Shown: positions 15,950 through 24,364 of the stretch, piece after piece
How positions within the stretch are numbered: the first letter of the stretch is position 1
Layout: the number at the start of each line of letters is the position of its first letter
Source of the DNA: Methanobacteriota archaeon
GTDB taxonomy: Archaea; Thermoplasmatota; Poseidoniia; Poseidoniales; Poseidoniaceae
Direction of reading: 5' to 3'
DNA length: 38,792 bases
Assembly (NCBI GenBank): GCA_002715725.1
Contig: PAZU01000054.1
Location: forward strand, 1-38,792
Notes under the pieces: generated by a model
Seen by the model: the letters and a program-made list of their open reading frames with translations, nothing else
Databases searched by the model: none
Told to the model about the DNA's origin: nothing
Program-made: the position numbers and the translations under genes

Positions 15950-17695
15950 TCAATCATCGAGTAGGTCTCCAAGAATATCTGGAGATTCCACGACTGTTTC
16001 ATCATCAGGCTGTTCTTCTGAACCATCCCATTCACCGCTTTCAAGCGCTGCAAGTTTGTCCTTAGCATCCTTAGCCTTAGCAGCCCTAGCTTCAGGGTCT
16101 TCGATAGTAAATTCGCAAATTAGCATAATCGGGTCACCATTGGTAATCTCTCCCTCGAACTCTAGTATATCTCCACCTGCGTTACAAACAACCTTGAAAC
16201 TGGTTGGGTCTTTTGAGCGTCGCTTCTTGTGTTTCTTGTAGTGGTGCACATATGCCTTGTAAGTACCACCTGGTGCCTTTCCTTCAGGCCAAACAACATT
16301 TTCTACTGGTTTCTTTGTTTCCGGTCTCACGTTGGCATCGACGTCTAATTCTCCACCACAAGCAGATTCTCTGTTACCGCCGTGGATCCTTTCTCCAGAA
16401 GGACATACAACGTGCAGGTCTAAGTCGTTGTAATTGTTCCACATTAGTGAAATCTGAACATCTGAGGATTTTGCACCTTCTCTTTCTAATCTCTCTCTGA
16501 GTTCCTTAAGTGCCACTTCAGTAGCCTTGATTGACTCTAACTCTGCGGCTTCATTCTCAACAATTTCTGCAAGGCGCTGCTCTTCTGCCTCGGCTAGTTC
16601 GATTTGCCTTTGTTCTTCAAGTTCGATTGCAAGGCGCTCTTCTTCAGCGATTCTCTCTGTTTCTTGAGCGACTAATGCTTCCTCAATCTCGTCTTCAGTT
16701 CCTCTTTCCTCTGGTGCTTCGAGATTGAATTCACATACTAGCATAATCGGGTCTCCAGCAGACAACTCGCCCTCATAGTGATTCACATCGCCACCTGCAT
16801 TAACGACAACTCGGAATTTGGTTGGATCTTTTGAGCGTCGCTTCTTATGCTTCTTGTAGTGGTGAACATATACCTTGTATTCACCAGGTGGTGCATGGAA
16901 ATTAGGCCAGACGATATTCTCTACAGGCTTCTTAGTTTCAGGCCGCACATTGGCATCGACATCTAATTCTCCACCGCATTCTGAAGCTTTGTTGCCACCA
17001 TGGATTCTTTCTCCAGATGGACACAATACATGCAAATCTAAGTCATTGTAATTATCCCACATTAATGATACTTGAACTTCTGAGGTCTTTGCACCTTCTC
17101 TGTCTAGGCGCTTGACTAATTCTCTTTCAGCTTGTTCGGATGCCATTTGAGCCTCGAGCGCATCGGATTCTTCTTGAGCCTCTATTTCTGCTAGACGCTC
17201 CTCTTCTGCTTCTTCCAACTCTTGCTGTCTTTCCTCTTCCCTCTCTGCGGCAAGACGCTCTTCCTCAGCAAGACGTTCTGCTTCTCTCTCAGCAGCGAGT
17301 TTTCTAGCCTCTTCTAATTCAGCCTCTCTGGCTGCTTCATATTCCGCTTTCTTGCGAGCTTCCTCGGCTTCCAATTCAGCAAGTTTTTCCTTTTCTTCTT
17401 GCATCAATTTAGCAGCGGCTTCCTCTGCCAATTTCTTACGAACTTCTTCTTCCGCAAGCAAGATTGCTCGTTCATCTCTCCTCTTGGAGGAAAGATGCCT
17501 TTCTACTTCGGCCAATTTGCGGTCAAATTCATTGTGCGCTTGGGAAAAATCAGGTGCACCGCGACGGGTTAAGTCCTGTCTCTGAATGGTCATAGTCCGT
17601 GAACTGCGGTCATCTTCTCTGACCAACATGAACCAGATACCAAAGAGAAATGCTCCCCCAAGGAATCCAACCATTAGCCAAGATGTGAGTTCCAT
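15950..17695 (-). CDS. Membrane-anchored coiled-coil protein with two DUF2135 domains
   Basis: This 581-residue protein has one N-terminal transmembrane helix (about 4-26) and a basic linker. A long, highly charged Glu/Ala/Arg coiled coil (about 55-200) leads to DUF2135 domain 1 (about 203-326), a second coiled coil (about 330-405), DUF2135 domain 2 (about 408-532) and an acidic tail ending in DILGDLLDD. The DUF2135 signature is LMWDNYNDLDLHV, GGELDVDANV and a GEYKVYVHHYKK strand. The two copies are nearly identical over long stretches, including a basic KKHKKRRSKDPT loop. DUF2135 proteins are usually extracytoplasmic beta-sandwiches of unknown function. With an N-in helix both domains would lie outside. 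The gene looks monocistronic. Confidence 0.88.
   Translation of the reverse strand: MELTSWLMVGFLGGAFLFGIWFMLVREDDRSSRTMTIQRQDLTRRGAPDFSQAHNEFDRKLAEVERHLSSKRRDERAILLAEEEVRKKLAEEAAAKLMQEEKEKLAELEAEEARKKAEYEAAREAELEEARKLAAEREAERLAEEERLAAEREEERQQELEEAEEERLAEIEAQEESDALEAQMASEQAERELVKRLDREGAKTSEVQVSLMWDNYNDLDLHVLCPSGERIHGGNKASECGGELDVDANVRPETKKPVENIVWPNFHAPPGEYKVYVHHYKKHKKRRSKDPTKFRVVVNAGGDVNHYEGELSAGDPIMLVCEFNLEAPEERGTEDEIEEALVAQETERIAEEERLAIELEEQRQIELAEAEEQRLAEIVENEAAELESIKATEVALKELRERLEREGAKSSDVQISLMWNNYNDLDLHVVCPSGERIHGGNRESACGGELDVDANVRPETKKPVENVVWPEGKAPGGTYKAYVHHYKKHKKRRSKDPTSFKVVCNAGGDILEFEGEITNGDPIMLICEFTIEDPEARAAKAKDAKDKLAALESGEWDGSEEQPDDETVVESPDILGDLLDD
16100..16498 (-). repeat. DUF2135 repeat, copy 2 (C-terminal)
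   Basis: This is the second of two coding repeats about 610 bases apart. It matches copy 1 at both protein and DNA level; for example TTTTGAGCGTCGCTTCTT on the + strand occurs in both. Copies share more than half of their residues by eye, with identical RPETKKPVEN and KKHKKRRSKDPT stretches, pointing to a fairly recent internal duplication or strong constraint. Confidence 0.8.
16718..17110 (-). repeat. DUF2135 repeat, copy 1 (N-terminal)
   Basis: This is the partner of the repeat at 16100-16498. Each copy is preceded by the same REGAK(T/S)S(E/D)VQ entry and by an acidic coiled coil. The duplicated unit therefore includes the end of the coiled coil as well as the DUF2135 domain. Confidence 0.8.
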
Positions 17696-17749
17696 TACCC
17701 GGCCCTAGACCAAACTGGGACTTATTTCCATCGCCTATAATTTCAATGT

Positions 17750-17755
17750 AAAAAA
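17750..17755 (-). terminator. Poly-T terminator after the ABC permease gene
   Basis: On the - strand a run of six T starts about four bases after the TGA stop at 17759. Archaeal RNA polymerase commonly stops at such T-runs without a hairpin. The same 63-base gap must also hold the promoter of the DUF2135 gene. Confidence 0.4.
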
Positions 17756-17758
17756 TGA

Positions 17759-20209
17759 CTATTGTGACAAATCTTTGACCTTTTCAACCAAATCCATTTT
17801 TCTTATTCTCCACATTCCAATTGGTGTCAATGCAATAGAAATGCCAACGATTATTCCAACGATTGTGAAAGTTGCAGCAAATTGTGGTTCAATCGTAAAA
17901 TAAAATGCCCACTGAACCTGTGACTGGATCAAAAGTACTGTGCCAAAGTAGGCAAATATCGCACCTAATATTCCGCCAATCAAACCTATTCCGAGATGTT
18001 CCCAGAACATCATTTTACCAACTTTGCCCATAGGAGCACCTAATACACGGAGTGTTGCTAGTTCTGTATCTCTCTCAGCCAAATTCATCAACAGAGTATT
18101 GAACAGAACAGCGATTGCAATTATTATGCCTAAGAATTGTACTGCGCCAAGCGCCTTCTGCTGTTCTTCTAGTAAAGATTCGACTGTTTTGATTGAATCG
18201 CTGTTTAGACTGTAGCCAACTGTAATGTTAGAAAGTCCTTCCAAAGAAGACTCATCGGGAATTTGTATCAAGATTGATGTTGATTCAACACCAGTTATCT
18301 CTGATAAATCCGCTCTGTGGAAATATATCGTGCGAGAAACTTCTCCTTTGGTAATTCCAGTAATTTCGACATCATGGATGGAATTTCCAATCATTATCGA
18401 AACTTCATCTCCTGTCTTCCAATCTAAGAACTCGGAAGTACCTTGATCGATTAGAACCTGAGGCTGGTCATTATTGGAAGAAGGTAATTCACCCGACAGT
18501 AATTCAACAGAAATCATTGAAGATTTGTCATCGAGAGTGGAAAAACCATCTAAACCGTACCCCAACATTTCACGATTATCATCAACCAAGCCTATTGGGA
18601 AATTAATCATTAATTCATAGTCGCCTTCATTTTCCTCAACCCAGTCGATGACTGCATCTTCTCCTCCTATTGGAGCAGATGCTTGAATATCCCATGATTG
18701 CTTATCCTTAATACTTCCAAGTAGGCTATCTTCCATTGAATCCATCATGAATAGCATTGCACCAAATAGCAACATAGAGATTCCAACTGCGAAAAATGTG
18801 AATCCTACCCGCATAGGTTTTCGTAAACTTGACCGGATTGAAAGACCTACAGTAGCAGGTAAACCTGAGGTTATTCTTTGTAATTTCCGAGATGACACTT
18901 TCACCTCATGTTGCCCTCTGAATACCTTCAATGGTTGCAAGCGAGAAGCTTGCCATGCCGGTCTGATTCCGGCTAACAGAACAACAATCATTGCGATAAT
19001 TACAATTTGAGAAATCAATGAGAACTCTACATCATTTTTTATCGGTAATCCAATCATTTTTTCATAAAATGAAAGCATTCCTGGTGCGCCAACAAAAATT
19101 CCTAACAACGTACCTATTACAGATCCAAACAATCCAATAAACACTGGTGCAATGATATATCCTGGCATAATAGCCATTTTTGAAACACCTAGAGTCCTTA
19201 GAACTGCTATTTCCTTTGCTTGTGATTGAATCAACCTTTGTAAACTAAGGAAGATTGTAATTCCTGCAATTGCAGCAATCATACCTGTCACATACGGATA
19301 CATCTTCGCAGCACCTTCTGCATCAGCACGCAATACCTCTACTGAAAATACGCCTGAACGGTCATAGACACTGACTGGAGAATCATCAACTTCATTCATT
19401 AGCATTGAGATATCGTTTACCAACTTAGTGAGTTCAGGATTTTCATTTGTTTCCGTCGTCGACTGTAGATCGTAAGCAGGCTCGCCTTCTACATCGATTA
19501 GTATCATGTTAGATGACCCTGCACTTAGATTAGCTAGCGCCTCTAAACCAGCATCGGTCATGTAGCCAGTAGCAAAAGTTCCTTCTTCAGCAGGTAATGA
19601 AGAGCCCTCTGTAGCAAAATATAGATGCATGGAGTGGAAGCCAATTCCAACAACTTTGTATGTTGCTTTTCCATAACCTGAACTAATCTCGATTTCAGTT
19701 CCTAATTCAATATCAAGAGCAGTCGCAACGTGACTATCTAGTACAATTTCATCTGAATTTTCAGCAATTTCTCCTGAGGATAATTCACTATAAGTCGGCA
19801 TCCAAACCTTGTCGACCAATCCCTCATCAATTCCATGCCAGACTGCAGGTATCGCATTTTCATTTCCATCAGAATCTGATGTAAACATCATCCCATCTAG
19901 AATTAATCTTGATTCACATTTCTGCAATTTGTAATCTGATTCAGGCCAGTCATTTGCAATACTATTGCAGATATTTTCCGATGTCGGTTCATCCCAAATT
20001 CCACTAGGGTTTTCTATCCAAACATCAGCTAGATTGATACCTTCTTCGGCATCGTAAATTTCGTCATATAGCGTGGTAGCTGCATTGGCATAGGCACCGA
20101 AAGAAATTCCAGCGAAAACACCAACTGCTACCATGAAAACAACTGCCGATAAACGAAGTTTAGTTCGCCATAGGCTTCTTGCCAGTCGTTTGGTTAACAG
20201 CATCGACAT
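17759..20209 (-). CDS. ABC transporter permease, FtsX/MacB-like
   Basis: This 816-residue permease has two FtsX units. Helix 1 (about 18-45) is followed by a large outer domain (about 46-300) and three helices (about 305-415). A basic cytoplasmic link leads to a second single helix (about 470-492), a second outer domain (about 495-680) and three final helices (about 690-805). This is the LolC/E or MacB-like type VII layout, fused in tandem, and such exporters act mechanically on periplasmic or surface substrates rather than moving small solutes. The ATG at 20209 is 12 bases after the ATPase stop. The substrate is unknown; lipoprotein or peptide export is possible. Confidence 0.9.
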   Translation of the reverse strand: MSMLLTKRLARSLWRTKLRLSAVVFMVAVGVFAGISFGAYANAATTLYDEIYDAEEGINLADVWIENPSGIWDEPTSENICNSIANDWPESDYKLQKCESRLILDGMMFTSDSDGNENAIPAVWHGIDEGLVDKVWMPTYSELSSGEIAENSDEIVLDSHVATALDIELGTEIEISSGYGKATYKVVGIGFHSMHLYFATEGSSLPAEEGTFATGYMTDAGLEALANLSAGSSNMILIDVEGEPAYDLQSTTETNENPELTKLVNDISMLMNEVDDSPVSVYDRSGVFSVEVLRADAEGAAKMYPYVTGMIAAIAGITIFLSLQRLIQSQAKEIAVLRTLGVSKMAIMPGYIIAPVFIGLFGSVIGTLLGIFVGAPGMLSFYEKMIGLPIKNDVEFSLISQIVIIAMIVVLLAGIRPAWQASRLQPLKVFRGQHEVKVSSRKLQRITSGLPATVGLSIRSSLRKPMRVGFTFFAVGISMLLFGAMLFMMDSMEDSLLGSIKDKQSWDIQASAPIGGEDAVIDWVEENEGDYELMINFPIGLVDDNREMLGYGLDGFSTLDDKSSMISVELLSGELPSSNNDQPQVLIDQGTSEFLDWKTGDEVSIMIGNSIHDVEITGITKGEVSRTIYFHRADLSEITGVESTSILIQIPDESSLEGLSNITVGYSLNSDSIKTVESLLEEQQKALGAVQFLGIIIAIAVLFNTLLMNLAERDTELATLRVLGAPMGKVGKMMFWEHLGIGLIGGILGAIFAYFGTVLLIQSQVQWAFYFTIEPQFAATFTIVGIIVGISIALTPIGMWRIRKMDLVEKVKDLSQ

Positions 20210-20221
20210 TCTGAAGCCTCG

Positions 20222-20908
20222 CTAATTCACTTTCTCGTCAGATATGATTTTTCCACTATCCAATCTAATTACGCGAGTCGCATATCGCGATAATGTTTCA
20301 TCGTGAGTTACCATAATCGTGGTGATTTGTTCTGTTTCACAAGCTTTGACAAGTACTTTCATTACCATTTCCGAGGTTTTAGAATCTAAGTTTCCAGTCA
20401 ATTCATCTCCAAGTAATAGTTTGGGGCTCTTTGCCAAACTACGTGCGATTGCTACTCTTTGCTGTTGACCACCACTTATTTCAGCAGGGAATCGGTCTAC
20501 TTCACTCTCAAGACCAACTAACTTCAACAACTCAAGGGCCCTGTCTTTATCTCTGCCTCCAGACAATTCTTGGATTAACAAAATGTTTTCCAACACTGTC
20601 AAATCCTGAAGTAGATTAAAAAATTGGAAAACATAACCTATGTTTTCTCTACGAAAGGTTGTCATTTCTTCAGATTTATCTCTAGGGACCTCATTTCCAG
20701 CGAATGAGTAACTTCCTGAGGTTGGGCTATCTAATGCAGCCACACAATTTAGTAGAGTCGTTTTTCCAGAACCAGATGGGCCGAGAAGAACAATTCTCTC
20801 GCCTTTTTCGATCTCCAAATCGATACCATCGAGTGCTTTGACAACACCTGAAGCCATGTCATAGTGCCTCTCTAATCCGCTAATCTCCATCAATGGCATA
20901 TCTAACAT
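20222..20908 (-). CDS. ABC transporter ATP-binding protein, MacB/LolD-like
   Basis: The ORF opens at 20977, but the family starts around MEISGLERHY. ATG 20908 (M24), 20899 (M27) and 20890 (M30) are the realistic starts, and 20908 is used here. Motifs in order are Walker A GPSGSGKTT, Q-loop FQFFNLL, signature ISGGQQQRVAIARSL, Walker B LLLGDELTGNLD and H-loop MVTHD. TGNLDSKT is typical of the LolD/MacB/FtsE branch. It partners the two-FtsX-unit permease directly downstream, and the pair forms an operon divergent from the HTH_10 regulator, which may control it. The extra residues before 20908 overlap the divergent gene's leader and are unlikely to be translated. Confidence 0.92.
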   Translation of the reverse strand: MLDMPLMEISGLERHYDMASGVVKALDGIDLEIEKGERIVLLGPSGSGKTTLLNCVAALDSPTSGSYSFAGNEVPRDKSEEMTTFRRENIGYVFQFFNLLQDLTVLENILLIQELSGGRDKDRALELLKLVGLESEVDRFPAEISGGQQQRVAIARSLAKSPKLLLGDELTGNLDSKTSEMVMKVLVKACETEQITTIMVTHDETLSRYATRVIRLDSGKIISDEKVN

Positions 20909-20975
20909 GCAATGCTCTAATTTCAAGTTAATAGGGTCTTTCCATATAGACTCATAATTGAAGTATAACATGTGC

Positions 20976-20983
20976 AAGGAGAG
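20976..20983 (+). promoter_or_regulatory. Shine-Dalgarno site that sets the regulator start
   Basis: AAGGAGAG lies just upstream of ATG 20987. This favours ATG 20987 over the GTG at 20972 that the ORF track uses. Confidence 0.6.
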
Positions 20984-20986
20984 AAC

Positions 20987-21646
20987 ATGCGCGAGGTCCA
21001 GTTGAAATGGAATTCTGATTCAATTTTGTCATCAGATATTGGATTGATTACGCAAGTTGCTTCCGTTTTTGAGGTAGTGGCTCATTTAGAAGTAACAAAG
21101 GACGGTGTTCGCCAACTAGTCAAAATCCAATTCAAAGAAGGGAAGGGTTCTGAGGATTTGAATGATATTTCATATCTTGAAGTTGAAGGCCCACTGAATC
21201 CATATCCTCTACCTGAAATTGGAAAACAAGGATATGTTGTAGTTTGGAACATGCATCCGCTTTCAGTGGCTGCAATAAATTTCGATAGTTTACATGTAAT
21301 TCCACCATATGTTATCGCAGAAGAAGGTGCGCAAATCACAATTCGAGGACTACCTGAAGGAGTTAGTGGATTCCTAAAGGCAGCTAGATTGATGCTTCCA
21401 CCAGACCATGTCAATGTTGTAGACATCGCTGAAATTGAGGATAGCATAAAGCAGATTTTGACACCAAAACAGTTGGAAGTGGCCATTTTAGCGGTTCAAA
21501 CTGGATATTATAAAAATCCACGACAGATTAGCAAAAAGGAGCTCTCAGAATTAACAGATATCCCTCGTTCAACTCTTCAAGAGCATCTAGCAAAAGCAGA
21601 AGCAGCAATGGTGGAATGGGCCGTTAAGACTCATCTTTCAAAGTGA
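20987..21646 (+). CDS. HTH_10 (Bat-like) transcriptional regulator
   Basis: This 219-residue protein has a C-terminal helix-turn-helix of the bacterio-opsin-activator type: LTPKQLEVAILAVQTGYYKNPRQ, then ELSELTDIPRSTLQEHLAKAE. The N-terminal 150 residues are a mixed alpha/beta region with no recognised ligand motif. HTH_10 proteins are archaeal DNA-binding regulators. It is divergent from the ABC transporter across about 80 bases, and 36 bases upstream of ADH synthase on the same strand, so it could control either. The choice between these targets is inference. Confidence 0.88.
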   Translation: MREVQLKWNSDSILSSDIGLITQVASVFEVVAHLEVTKDGVRQLVKIQFKEGKGSEDLNDISYLEVEGPLNPYPLPEIGKQGYVVVWNMHPLSVAAINFDSLHVIPPYVIAEEGAQITIRGLPEGVSGFLKAARLMLPPDHVNVVDIAEIEDSIKQILTPKQLEVAILAVQTGYYKNPRQISKKELSELTDIPRSTLQEHLAKAEAAMVEWAVKTHLSK

Positions 21647-21682
21647 GAAAGTCTTGTAATAAAGCACCTAGTCGCTACAAAC

Positions 21683-22453
21683 ATGAGCGATAGGGAGACG
21701 ATATTACCTGGAGGAAAAGGCGTCTGGATTCCAATCGATCACGGGGTTTCCGACTTCCCAGTTGAAGGCTTAGAAAACTTAGAAGAATTGATTCAATCAA
21801 TCTCTCATGCAGATGCGATAGTTGCACAGAAAGGAGTCGTTTCGCATTTTTCTTCGACCGGAGCAAATTTTGTAGCCCATCTTTCGGTTTCTACAAGGCA
21901 CGCTGGAGATAGAAGCAGCGATAAAATGCTAGTAGGTGGTGTCGAAGAATCTCTCTCTCGAGGTGCTAAAGGCGTTAGTGTGCAAGTGAATATGGGAAGT
22001 CCTGACGAGCCAGAAATGATTGAAAGATTAGGGGCAATAACACAAGATTCACATTACTTAGATTGCCCAGTTTTGGGTATGATTTACCCAAGAGGAGAAA
22101 ATCTTGACATTATGGAAGGAGATGATACGATGGGATCAGCACATGCTGCAAGGCTTGCATTCGAGTTGGGTTGTGATGTTGTCAAAACCAAGTGGACCGG
22201 TTCGATTGATTCGTTTCGCAAGGTAACTTCGTCGGTACCAATTCCAGTATTGATTGCAGGCGGACCTGCTGGTTCAAGCACTGAAGAGACGCTAACCACC
22301 GTATACAAAGCAATGCAAGCAGGCGGAGGAGGAGTATGTATGGGAAGACAGGTTTTCTCACATCCAAACCCTGGAGCGATGGTATCAGCATTAAGAGCAA
22401 TCATTCATGATGGATCGAGTGTAGAGAAAGCGATGCAAGATTCTGGATTGTGA
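21683..22453 (+). CDS. 2-amino-3,7-dideoxy-D-threo-hept-6-ulosonate synthase (ADH synthase, AroA')
   Basis: This class I aldolase-fold enzyme condenses L-aspartate semialdehyde with a 6-deoxy-5-ketofructose phosphate, the first step of the archaeal route to 3-dehydroquinate. Signatures are IPIDHGVSD (Asp19), MIYPRGE (Tyr135), the Schiff-base Lys168 in DVVKTKWTG, and AGGPAGSS and CMGRQVFSHP for phosphate binding. The family includes FbaB-type fructose-bisphosphate aldolases. The adjacent DHQ synthase II makes the ADH role far more likely. It is the first enzyme of the aromatic operon; the next gene begins one base after the stop. Confidence 0.93.
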   Translation: MSDRETILPGGKGVWIPIDHGVSDFPVEGLENLEELIQSISHADAIVAQKGVVSHFSSTGANFVAHLSVSTRHAGDRSSDKMLVGGVEESLSRGAKGVSVQVNMGSPDEPEMIERLGAITQDSHYLDCPVLGMIYPRGENLDIMEGDDTMGSAHAARLAFELGCDVVKTKWTGSIDSFRKVTSSVPIPVLIAGGPAGSSTEETLTTVYKAMQAGGGGVCMGRQVFSHPNPGAMVSALRAIIHDGSSVEKAMQDSGL

Positions 22454-22454
22454 T

Positions 22455-23432
22455 ATGATGCAAGTTTGGCTTGAATCAGGCAATCCTACCGAGGGAGTAG
22501 ATTTGATCCTTGGAGATGAATTGCTGATAGACGGGGATGCTTTGTACATTAACTCAAAGCAAGTAGGCCGTAGAGTGGATGTCAGCAATTCTTCAGGACA
22601 ATCAATAGCACGCTCAATGGCAGGTAGTGTTGAATGGATTCTACTCGAATTTGGAGAATGGAAAATGATTCCAATCGAGAATATCATTGCTGCTTGCGAT
22701 GGAGGTCCTACCAAAGTTGCAGCTAGAATTTCATCTGCAGAACAAGTTCTAGGGGCTGCATTCGCTTTACAGATTGGTGTTGATGCATTACTTGTTGATG
22801 AAAAAACACTACCTACAGCATTAATTGCTAAATCACAAAGAGGAGAGAAAACTGTTGAGAACGATTCAGAAAATACAACTCAAGAAATGACACTTTCAAA
22901 ATTAGAAGTTATTGAAGTGCGCGAAGGAGGAGTTGGCGACAGAGTTTGCGTCGACCTCACTTCTATGCTAGAATTAGGAGAGGGCATGATAGTTGGTTCT
23001 AGTTCAAATTCGATGATATTGGTACATGGAGAAACTGTGGAGTCAGAGTTTGTTCCAATTAGACCATTCAGAGTTAATGCCGGTGCCGCCCATTCATACA
23101 TCATGATGGCAGATGGAACTACATCATACCTGAGTGAATTAAAAATGGGCGATGAAGTAATGGTCGCCAATAGTGATGGAATCTCTCGTAGTTGTATGGT
23201 TGGAAGAGTTAAAATTGAAAAACGACCATTTATTTTATTCCGTTGGAAGAATGAAAACGATAATGAAGCAGGGGTGCTCTTGCAGCAAGCGGAGACCGTA
23301 AGGCTCATCTCCGAATCCCGTGAACTTGTATCAATAACAGAACTTGTGCCTGGCACACTATTGCTAGGATGGACTGGAGGAGCCGGACGCCACGTAGGGC
23401 AAACAATCAGCGCTGAAGTGGAAGAAAAATAA
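22455..23432 (+). CDS. 3-dehydroquinate synthase II (AroB')
   Basis: This enzyme oxidatively deaminates and cyclises ADH to 3-dehydroquinate with NAD+. It belongs to the archaeal family (MJ1249-like) and is unrelated to bacterial AroB. Signatures are IPIENIIA, the C-terminal FRVNAGAAHSYI, YLSELKMGDEVMVA, and VGRVKIEKRPFIL, then LQQAETVRL and TELVPGTLLL. A Glu/Asn/Thr-rich stretch of about 20 residues (around 132-150) interrupts the middle. The start ATGATG is one base after the ADH synthase stop, indicating tight coupling. The length of 325 residues is normal. Confidence 0.93.
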   Translation: MMQVWLESGNPTEGVDLILGDELLIDGDALYINSKQVGRRVDVSNSSGQSIARSMAGSVEWILLEFGEWKMIPIENIIAACDGGPTKVAARISSAEQVLGAAFALQIGVDALLVDEKTLPTALIAKSQRGEKTVENDSENTTQEMTLSKLEVIEVREGGVGDRVCVDLTSMLELGEGMIVGSSSNSMILVHGETVESEFVPIRPFRVNAGAAHSYIMMADGTTSYLSELKMGDEVMVANSDGISRSCMVGRVKIEKRPFILFRWKNENDNEAGVLLQQAETVRLISESRELVSITELVPGTLLLGWTGGAGRHVGQTISAEVEEK

Positions 23433-23441
23433 GGTGGAAAA

Positions 23442-24323
23442 ATGGCAGTTTTAGGTTCTGGTGATGCTAATGGAGGTTGTAGCCTCCTACATGCAGCCGG
23501 AATTGGCTATGGCGCATCACTTGCACTTGACCTTCCAGTGAAAGTTAGACTTCTGGATAAAGAACCCAGAAGAGAATTGGATGACCCGGATGGATTACTG
23601 GAACAAGTTCTGTCTGCCTGGGAAAATGCTGGCCATCCAAAACCTGATGGTGAACTATTCTGGTCTGTTAGATCAGAAATACCTCCCCGACAAGGACTGA
23701 AATCTAGTTCCGCAGTATCTGTTGCTGCGATTAAGGCATTATGTGATGCTACAGGATTAGAATTGGAAAATGCGGACATTGTAGACATTGCAGCATCTGC
23801 ACAATTATCCGCAGGAGTTTCAATCACTGGCAGTTATGATGACTCATGGGCTGCTCTGGAAGGTGGTTGGAAACTTGTTGATGCAAATGCAGAGGATGCT
23901 CGCTCAGGTTTGTTGCTTGAATCGCCAGGACCATCCTCAGATGATTGGTCTGTGATCATAGTATGTCGAGGAGATAGAGAAAAAAGGCCTGAATTAGATG
24001 ATTTTTCTTTCCACCAACAAGCATTTGCTCAAGCGCTAAACGCATTACAGGAAGGTAACGACCTAGTTGCATTAACTTGGAATGGAAGAGGAGTTGTCGG
24101 AGCTTTGAATGATCCAATTGGTAGAAGATTGACAAACGATGCATTCGTGAATGGTGGCAGAGCCGCAGGAATAACCGGTTCTGGCCCAGCAATTGTTATC
24201 TTTACTTCTGCTGTAAGTAGGCCCACTATTGAAAGAATCAAACAATGGTATAGCAAAAATGATTCAATTAAAGTGATTGAAACTAAGGTCATTAATGCTG
24301 ATTTCACATCTATGGACGAATAA
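23442..24323 (+). CDS. aroK: Shikimate kinase, archaeal GHMP type
   Basis: This kinase phosphorylates shikimate at the 3-hydroxyl. It belongs to the GHMP superfamily, not the bacterial P-loop AroK family. The phosphate-binding motif PPRQGLKSSSA is at 81-91. An N-terminal GDANGGCSLLHA strand and a C-terminal GITGSGPAIVIF motif 3 are also visible. A Shine-Dalgarno-like AAGGTGG precedes the ATG, 9 bases after DHQ synthase II. DHQ dehydratase, shikimate dehydrogenase and EPSP synthase are not in this window and must be encoded elsewhere. Confidence 0.93.
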   Translation: MAVLGSGDANGGCSLLHAAGIGYGASLALDLPVKVRLLDKEPRRELDDPDGLLEQVLSAWENAGHPKPDGELFWSVRSEIPPRQGLKSSSAVSVAAIKALCDATGLELENADIVDIAASAQLSAGVSITGSYDDSWAALEGGWKLVDANAEDARSGLLLESPGPSSDDWSVIIVCRGDREKRPELDDFSFHQQAFAQALNALQEGNDLVALTWNGRGVVGALNDPIGRRLTNDAFVNGGRAAGITGSGPAIVIFTSAVSRPTIERIKQWYSKNDSIKVIETKVINADFTSMDE

Positions 24324-24364
24324 CCATATTCTTGAATGAAAGCCATCTGAACCGCTCTGATACT

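Noticed and set aside
16204-16500. 98-residue and neighbouring + strand ORFs opposite the DUF2135 gene
   Set aside because: They are Leu/Ser/His-rich shadows of the repetitive Glu/Lys-rich coiled-coil coding strand.
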